Origin: JBLHUT01 sp047629975
GTDB lineage: Bacteria; Pseudomonadota; Alphaproteobacteria; Rhodobacterales; Rhodobacteraceae
Reading direction: 5' to 3'
Assembly: GCA_047629975.1 (NCBI GenBank)
Contig: JBLHUT010000128.1
Span: 1-9,930, forward strand
Length of the DNA stretch: 9,930 bases
Shown: positions 6,966-9,930 of the stretch, piece by piece
How positions within the stretch are numbered: the first letter of the stretch is position 1
Layout of the letters: every line of letters starts with the position of its first letter
The notes under the pieces: model-generated
What the model was told of the DNA's origin: nothing
The model's input: the letters and a program-made list of their open reading frames with translations, nothing else
Databases searched by the model: none
Program-made: the position numbers and the translations under genes

Positions 6966-7883
6966 CTAGACCTTGCGGGTTTTCGTTCGCCCGAAATCAG
7001 GGGCGTCCGTGTCCTGCCCGGCTTCGATAATGCCCCGCCGTATCGCCCGCGTGCGCGTGAAATATTCAAACAGGTGATCGCCGTCCCCCACACGGATCGC
7101 CCGCTGAAGGGCGAACAGCTCTTCGGTGAAACGCCCCAGAATCTCCAGGGTGGCGTCCTTGTTGTTCAAAAACACATCGCGCCACATCGTCGGATCACTG
7201 GCCGCAATCCGGGTGAAATCGCGAAAACCGGCGGCTGAATACCGAATGACTTCGCTGTCGGTGACACGGCGCAGATCATCGGCCACACCCACCATCGTGT
7301 ACGCAATCAGGTGCGGGGCGTGGCTGGTGACAGCCAAAACCAGATCGTGGTGATCGGCATCCATCTCTTCGACCTTGGCCCCCATCCCCACCCAAAGCGC
7401 GCGCAAGTTTTCAAGTGCAACAGGGTCGGTCGTTTCATCGGCCACCAACAGGCAAAAGCGTTCGTCAAACAGGCTGGCAAACCCTGCGCGCGGGCCAGAA
7501 TGCTCGGTCCCGGCCAGCGGATGACCCGGAATAAAGTGGATATCAGGGCGTAAAAACGGCGCGACCGCATCCACCACAGCGCGCTTGACAGACCCCACGT
7601 CCGTCACGGTTGCGCCGGTCGCAAGATGCGGTGCGATTTCTTCGGCAACCGCGCCCATGGCCCCGATCGGCACGCATAAAACGACCAGATCGGCGTCTTT
7701 CACCGCCTCGGCAGCAGTGTCGAACACGACATCGCACAACCCGTCCTCACGAGCGATCGCACGGGTCTGTGCAGAACGCGCGGTGCCCACGATCTCTTCG
7801 ACCAACCCCGCCCGCCGCATGGCATGGCACATGGACGACGCGATCAATCCAAGCCCGATCAACGCCACGCGCTTGTAAATCAT
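6966..7883 (-). CDS. tyrC: Prephenate/arogenate dehydrogenase (TyrA family)
   Basis: 305-residue cytosolic oxidoreductase of tyrosine synthesis: oxidative decarboxylation of prephenate to 4-hydroxyphenylpyruvate, or of arogenate to tyrosine. The N-terminal Rossmann fold starts with ALIGLGLIASS (7-17). Active-site signatures are DVGSVK (95-100; Ser98), PGHPLAGTEHSGP (119-131; His121 as the likely catalytic base), SHAPHLIAY (187-195) and GFRDFTRIA (219-227; Arg221). No chorismate mutase or ACT domain is attached, so it is a single-function enzyme without the usual tyrosine-binding regulatory module. The end of the second Rossmann strand reads GTARS (33-37) with no acidic residue, which argues against strict NAD+ use. 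Its ATG overlaps the hisC stop as ATGA, so it is translationally coupled, with AGGTGG just upstream inside hisC. The tyrC name follows the free-standing dehydrogenase convention; tyrA is also used. Confidence 0.93.
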   Translation of the reverse strand: MIYKRVALIGLGLIASSMCHAMRRAGLVEEIVGTARSAQTRAIAREDGLCDVVFDTAAEAVKDADLVVLCVPIGAMGAVAEEIAPHLATGATVTDVGSVKRAVVDAVAPFLRPDIHFIPGHPLAGTEHSGPRAGFASLFDERFCLLVADETTDPVALENLRALWVGMGAKVEEMDADHHDLVLAVTSHAPHLIAYTMVGVADDLRRVTDSEVIRYSAAGFRDFTRIAASDPTMWRDVFLNNKDATLEILGRFTEELFALQRAIRVGDGDHLFEYFTRTRAIRRGIIEAGQDTDAPDFGRTKTRKV

Positions 7884-8968
7884 GCCACCTGTCCGGTCTT
7901 GAATGCCGCAACCGTGTTCACCACACGCTGGCAGGCCGTTTCATCGCCGACCGTGATACGCAAACACTCCGGCAGGCCGTACCCTGCCACGCGCCGCACA
8001 AGGATGCCCTCGGCCTTCAGGGCGGCATCCACCGCGTTGGCCTCGGCGGGGTTGGCAAAGCGGGCCAGAACAAAATTGGCCATCGGTGCGTCAGACGGAA
8101 CACCCAACGCGGCCAGTTGCTCTGCCAGCCACGTTCGCAACCGTGCATTTTCAACCTGGCACCACGCGGCAAACTCCTGATCAAGCACCGCCGCCTGCGC
8201 CGCAACAAGCGCTGTTCCCGACAGGTTGAACGGCCCGCGCACGCGGTTGAGCACATCAATGATCGCACGCGGCGCATAGCCCCAACCGATCCGCAGCCCG
8301 CCCAATCCGTAGAGTTTCGAGAAGGTGCGCGTCATTACAACATTGTCGCGCGCCTCGACCAGAGACGCACCACCGTCGTAGCCATCGACATATTCGGCAT
8401 ACGCTCCGTCCAGAACCAGCAAACACCCCTGCGGGAGACCGTCGGCAAGGCGCGCAACCTCTTGGGCGTCGATCATGGTGCCTGTCGGGTTGTTTGGATT
8501 GGCGATAAACACCAACCGCGTGCGCGGGGTCACCGCAGCAAGCAGCGCATCAACATCGGTCACACGGCTTTTTTCGCGCGCCTCGACCGGGGTTGCACCT
8601 GCGGCCAGCGCAGAAATCCGGTACATGCCGAACCCGTGCTCGGTCTGCAAAACCTCAAGCCCCGGCCCGGCGAAAGCCTGACACAACAGGGTGATGATCT
8701 CGTCCGAACCGACACCGCAGATAATCTGCTCCATGCGCAGCCCGTGAACCTGCCCGATCGCCTGACGCAATCCGGCATGATCCGTAGAGGGATAAAGATG
8801 CAGCGCACTGACCGAAGCCATCACGGCCTCGCGGGCTTTGGGGCTGGCCCCGAAAGGGTTCTCGTTCGAGCTGAGTTTCAAGACCTCGGAAATGCCCTCG
8901 ATGCGGCTTTCGCCGGCCTGATAAAGCGCGATATCCATAATGCCCGGCTGGGGGGTAATTTTTGTCAC
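7880..8968 (-). CDS. hisC: Histidinol-phosphate / aromatic aminotransferase (class II-like, PLP-dependent)
   Basis: PLP aminotransferase fold type I, 362 residues from the GTG at 8968. Signatures, numbered from that start: SSNENPFG (33-40), NPNNPTG (157-163; Asn159), DGAYAEY (187-193; Asp187 contacts the PLP ring nitrogen), TFSKLYGLGGLRIGWG (215-230; Lys218 forms the Schiff base, Arg226 contacts the PLP phosphate) and LRITVG (336-341; Arg337 binds the substrate carboxylate). HisC converts imidazole acetol phosphate and glutamate to histidinol phosphate. In operons with a tyrosine-pathway dehydrogenase, as in Zymomonas, such enzymes also transaminate aromatic keto acids or prephenate, and the 4-bp overlap with tyrC suggests the same here. 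Start choice: AGGAG lies 6 nt before the GTG, whereas the longer TTG start at 8986 (six more residues) has no such site and would place AGGAG inside the coding region. Family is sure; the in vivo substrate is not. Confidence 0.93.
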   Translation of the reverse strand: MTKITPQPGIMDIALYQAGESRIEGISEVLKLSSNENPFGASPKAREAVMASVSALHLYPSTDHAGLRQAIGQVHGLRMEQIICGVGSDEIITLLCQAFAGPGLEVLQTEHGFGMYRISALAAGATPVEAREKSRVTDVDALLAAVTPRTRLVFIANPNNPTGTMIDAQEVARLADGLPQGCLLVLDGAYAEYVDGYDGGASLVEARDNVVMTRTFSKLYGLGGLRIGWGYAPRAIIDVLNRVRGPFNLSGTALVAAQAAVLDQEFAAWCQVENARLRTWLAEQLAALGVPSDAPMANFVLARFANPAEANAVDAALKAEGILVRRVAGYGLPECLRITVGDETACQRVVNTVAAFKTGQVA

Positions 8969-9157
8969 GGCCTGCTCCTGCGCCAATTCATGATGCTGTT
9001 CTTACTGAAGCCTTGCGGCAGATGCCAGAACCTGTGGCCGCTTCTTTTCCGGTTGATGATGCCCGGATGTCAGGGCAACAGCCCAGACCGGCACGCCGGC
9101 TTCAATCGTGCGAACGGGGCGCGCCAATTCGAAAAACGGCGACGCCCCTGATGGGAT
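8969..9157 (-). other. lpdA-hisC intergenic region, with a 51-codon stop-free stretch
   Basis: 189 bp between the lpdA stop and the hisC start. Read on the - strand, the lpdA frame stays open after its TAG for 51 codons, to TAA at 9004-9002. It gives a protein-like composition that includes FFELARPVRTIEAGVPVWAV. There is no ATG in it; a TTG start is possible but lacks a Shine-Dalgarno. It may be a decayed gene end, a read-through extension or chance. The region also carries the hairpin at 9116-9148 and the hisC ribosome binding site. No convincing promoter for hisC was found. Confidence 0.35.
9116..9148 (-). terminator. Strong hairpin just downstream of lpdA
   Basis: Bases 9116-9125 (GGGGCGCGCC) pair with 9138-9148 (GGCG, unpaired A, CGCCCC): ten G-C pairs with one bulge and a 12-base loop AATTCGAAAAAC. 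It begins 9 nt after the lpdA TAG on the - strand. No T-tract follows the stem, so it is not a classical Rho-independent terminator. It could protect the lpdA mRNA 3' end or act together with Rho. Confidence 0.4.
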
Positions 9158-9930
9158 CTAGGCGTGGATGGCCCCGTCGCCACACGCCATAGCCGCCTCG
9201 CGTACGGCTTCGGAATAGGTCGGATGGGCGTGACAGGTCCGCGCAAGGTCTTCGGCACTGGCACCGAACTCCATGGCGACGCAGATCTCGTGAATCAAAT
9301 CGCCCGCCATCGGGCCAATTATATGCGCCCCCAGAATCCGGTCGGATTTGGCGTCTGCAAGAATTTTCACAAACCCCTCGCCGGCAAAATTCGCCTTTGC
9401 CCGCCCGTTGCCCATAAAGCTGAACTTGCCGACCTTGTAGTCGTGTCCAGCCGCCTTGAGCGTCTCTTCGGTGTTGCCGACGCTTGCGACCTCGGGGTGG
9501 GTATAGATCACGCCGGGGATCACATCATAATTCACATGCGGCTTTTGACCGGCCAGTAATTCGGCCAACGCGACGCCTTCGTCCTCTGCCTTGTGAGCAA
9601 GCATCGGGCCGTCGATCACATCACCGATGGCATAAAGCCCCGAAACAGAGGTTGCATAATGGCCGTCTGTTTCGATCTGCCCGCTTTTGGACAGGGCCAC
9701 TCCCAAACCGTCAAGGCCCAACCCCGCCGTCAGCGGCTTGCGCCCTGTCGACACCAGAACCACCTCTGCATCAAGTGTGTGAACACTCTCGTCCTTGCGC
9801 AGGGTGTAAGTCACCTTTGCCTTGGATTTGAGCGTCTCGACCTTGGAGACAGCAGCACCGGTGATGAATTTCAGCCCCTGCTTGGTCAAAATCTTCTGGA
9901 AGTTGCGGGCCACTTCCAGGTCCTGCCCCG
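9158..9930 (-). CDS. lpdA: Dihydrolipoyl dehydrogenase (E3), C-terminal part; 5' end outside window
   Basis: The visible 257 codons cover the second half of the NAD-binding domain, the central domain and the dimerisation domain of the flavoprotein that reoxidises lipoamide in 2-oxoacid dehydrogenase complexes. Signatures include STGRKPLT, YAIGDVIDGPMLAHKAEDEG (contact with FAD), VIYTHPEVASVG and GAHIIGPMAGDLIHE. The catalytic His-Glu dyad is in HAHPTYSEAVREA (His codon 9226-9224, Glu codon 9211-9209). The frame runs open through 9928 as GQDLEVARNFQ, the expected internal segment before the NAD domain's last strand, so the GTG at 9913 is an internal codon and not the start. The FAD domain with the redox-active disulfide lies beyond the edge. 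Which complex it serves (pyruvate, oxoglutarate or glycine cleavage) would be shown by the gene upstream, which is not in the window. Confidence 0.95.
   Translation of the reverse strand, partial: GQDLEVARNFQKILTKQGLKFITGAAVSKVETLKSKAKVTYTLRKDESVHTLDAEVVLVSTGRKPLTAGLGLDGLGVALSKSGQIETDGHYATSVSGLYAIGDVIDGPMLAHKAEDEGVALAELLAGQKPHVNYDVIPGVIYTHPEVASVGNTEETLKAAGHDYKVGKFSFMGNGRAKANFAGEGFVKILADAKSDRILGAHIIGPMAGDLIHEICVAMEFGASAEDLARTCHAHPTYSEAVREAAMACGDGAIHA

Noticed and set aside
8969..8986. Longer hisC reading from TTG at 8986
   Set aside because: The Shine-Dalgarno AGGAG would fall inside the coding region, and it is ideally spaced for the GTG at 8968. The extra six residues (MAQEQA) are just this leader translated.
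7610..9151. 513-codon open frame on the + strand
   Set aside because: It is antisense to tyrC and hisC, both of which have full catalytic motifs. The translated product is Arg/His/Gln-rich with no recognisable domain, which is a GC-skewed shadow.
8962..9192. 76-codon + strand frame across the lpdA-hisC gap
   Set aside because: It overlaps the ends of two well-supported - strand genes, has no good ribosome site, and its product is Arg/Pro-rich low-information sequence.

Overview
The window looks like chromosomal DNA from an alphaproteobacterium of the Rhodobacteraceae (roseobacter type). The evidence is the GC-rich codon use, a DUF2125 protein of the form found in that family, an alphaproteobacterial MotB/OmpA-like 'peptidoglycan-binding protein' next to a MotA/ExbB-like partner, and a hisC-tyrC pair. 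No database search was run, so genus is not assigned. I see no tRNA, rRNA, CRISPR array, insertion sequence or prophage gene. Coding density is very high.

Left part (1-5231): a secreted M23 (LytM-type) metallopeptidase on the + strand, cut at its 5' end by the window edge, runs convergently into a two-gene - strand unit with only 3 bp between the stop codons. That unit reads, in transcription order, a four-helix MotA/TolQ/ExbB-like membrane protein (4026-5231) and a 1010-residue MotB-like protein (988-4020). The MotB-like protein has one membrane helix carrying a single aspartate, roughly 800 residues of predicted coiled coil including a tandem 21-residue repeat, and a C-terminal OmpA-like peptidoglycan-binding domain. 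I infer a proton-driven inner-membrane/cell-wall machine of unknown job. It is the most interesting content of the window.

Middle (5317-6949): a ChaC-type gamma-glutamylcyclotransferase on the - strand, upstream of the motor-like pair, and divergent from it a DUF2125 membrane-anchored or secreted protein on the + strand.

Right part (6966-9930): a - strand amino-acid module, hisC then tyrC, joined by a 4-bp ATGA overlap. It fits the last steps of histidine and/or tyrosine-phenylalanine synthesis. Upstream of it lies the C-terminal half of a dihydrolipoyl dehydrogenase (E3), cut by the window edge. The 189 bp between lpdA and hisC hold a strong hairpin just after the lpdA stop and a 51-codon stop-free stretch in frame with lpdA.
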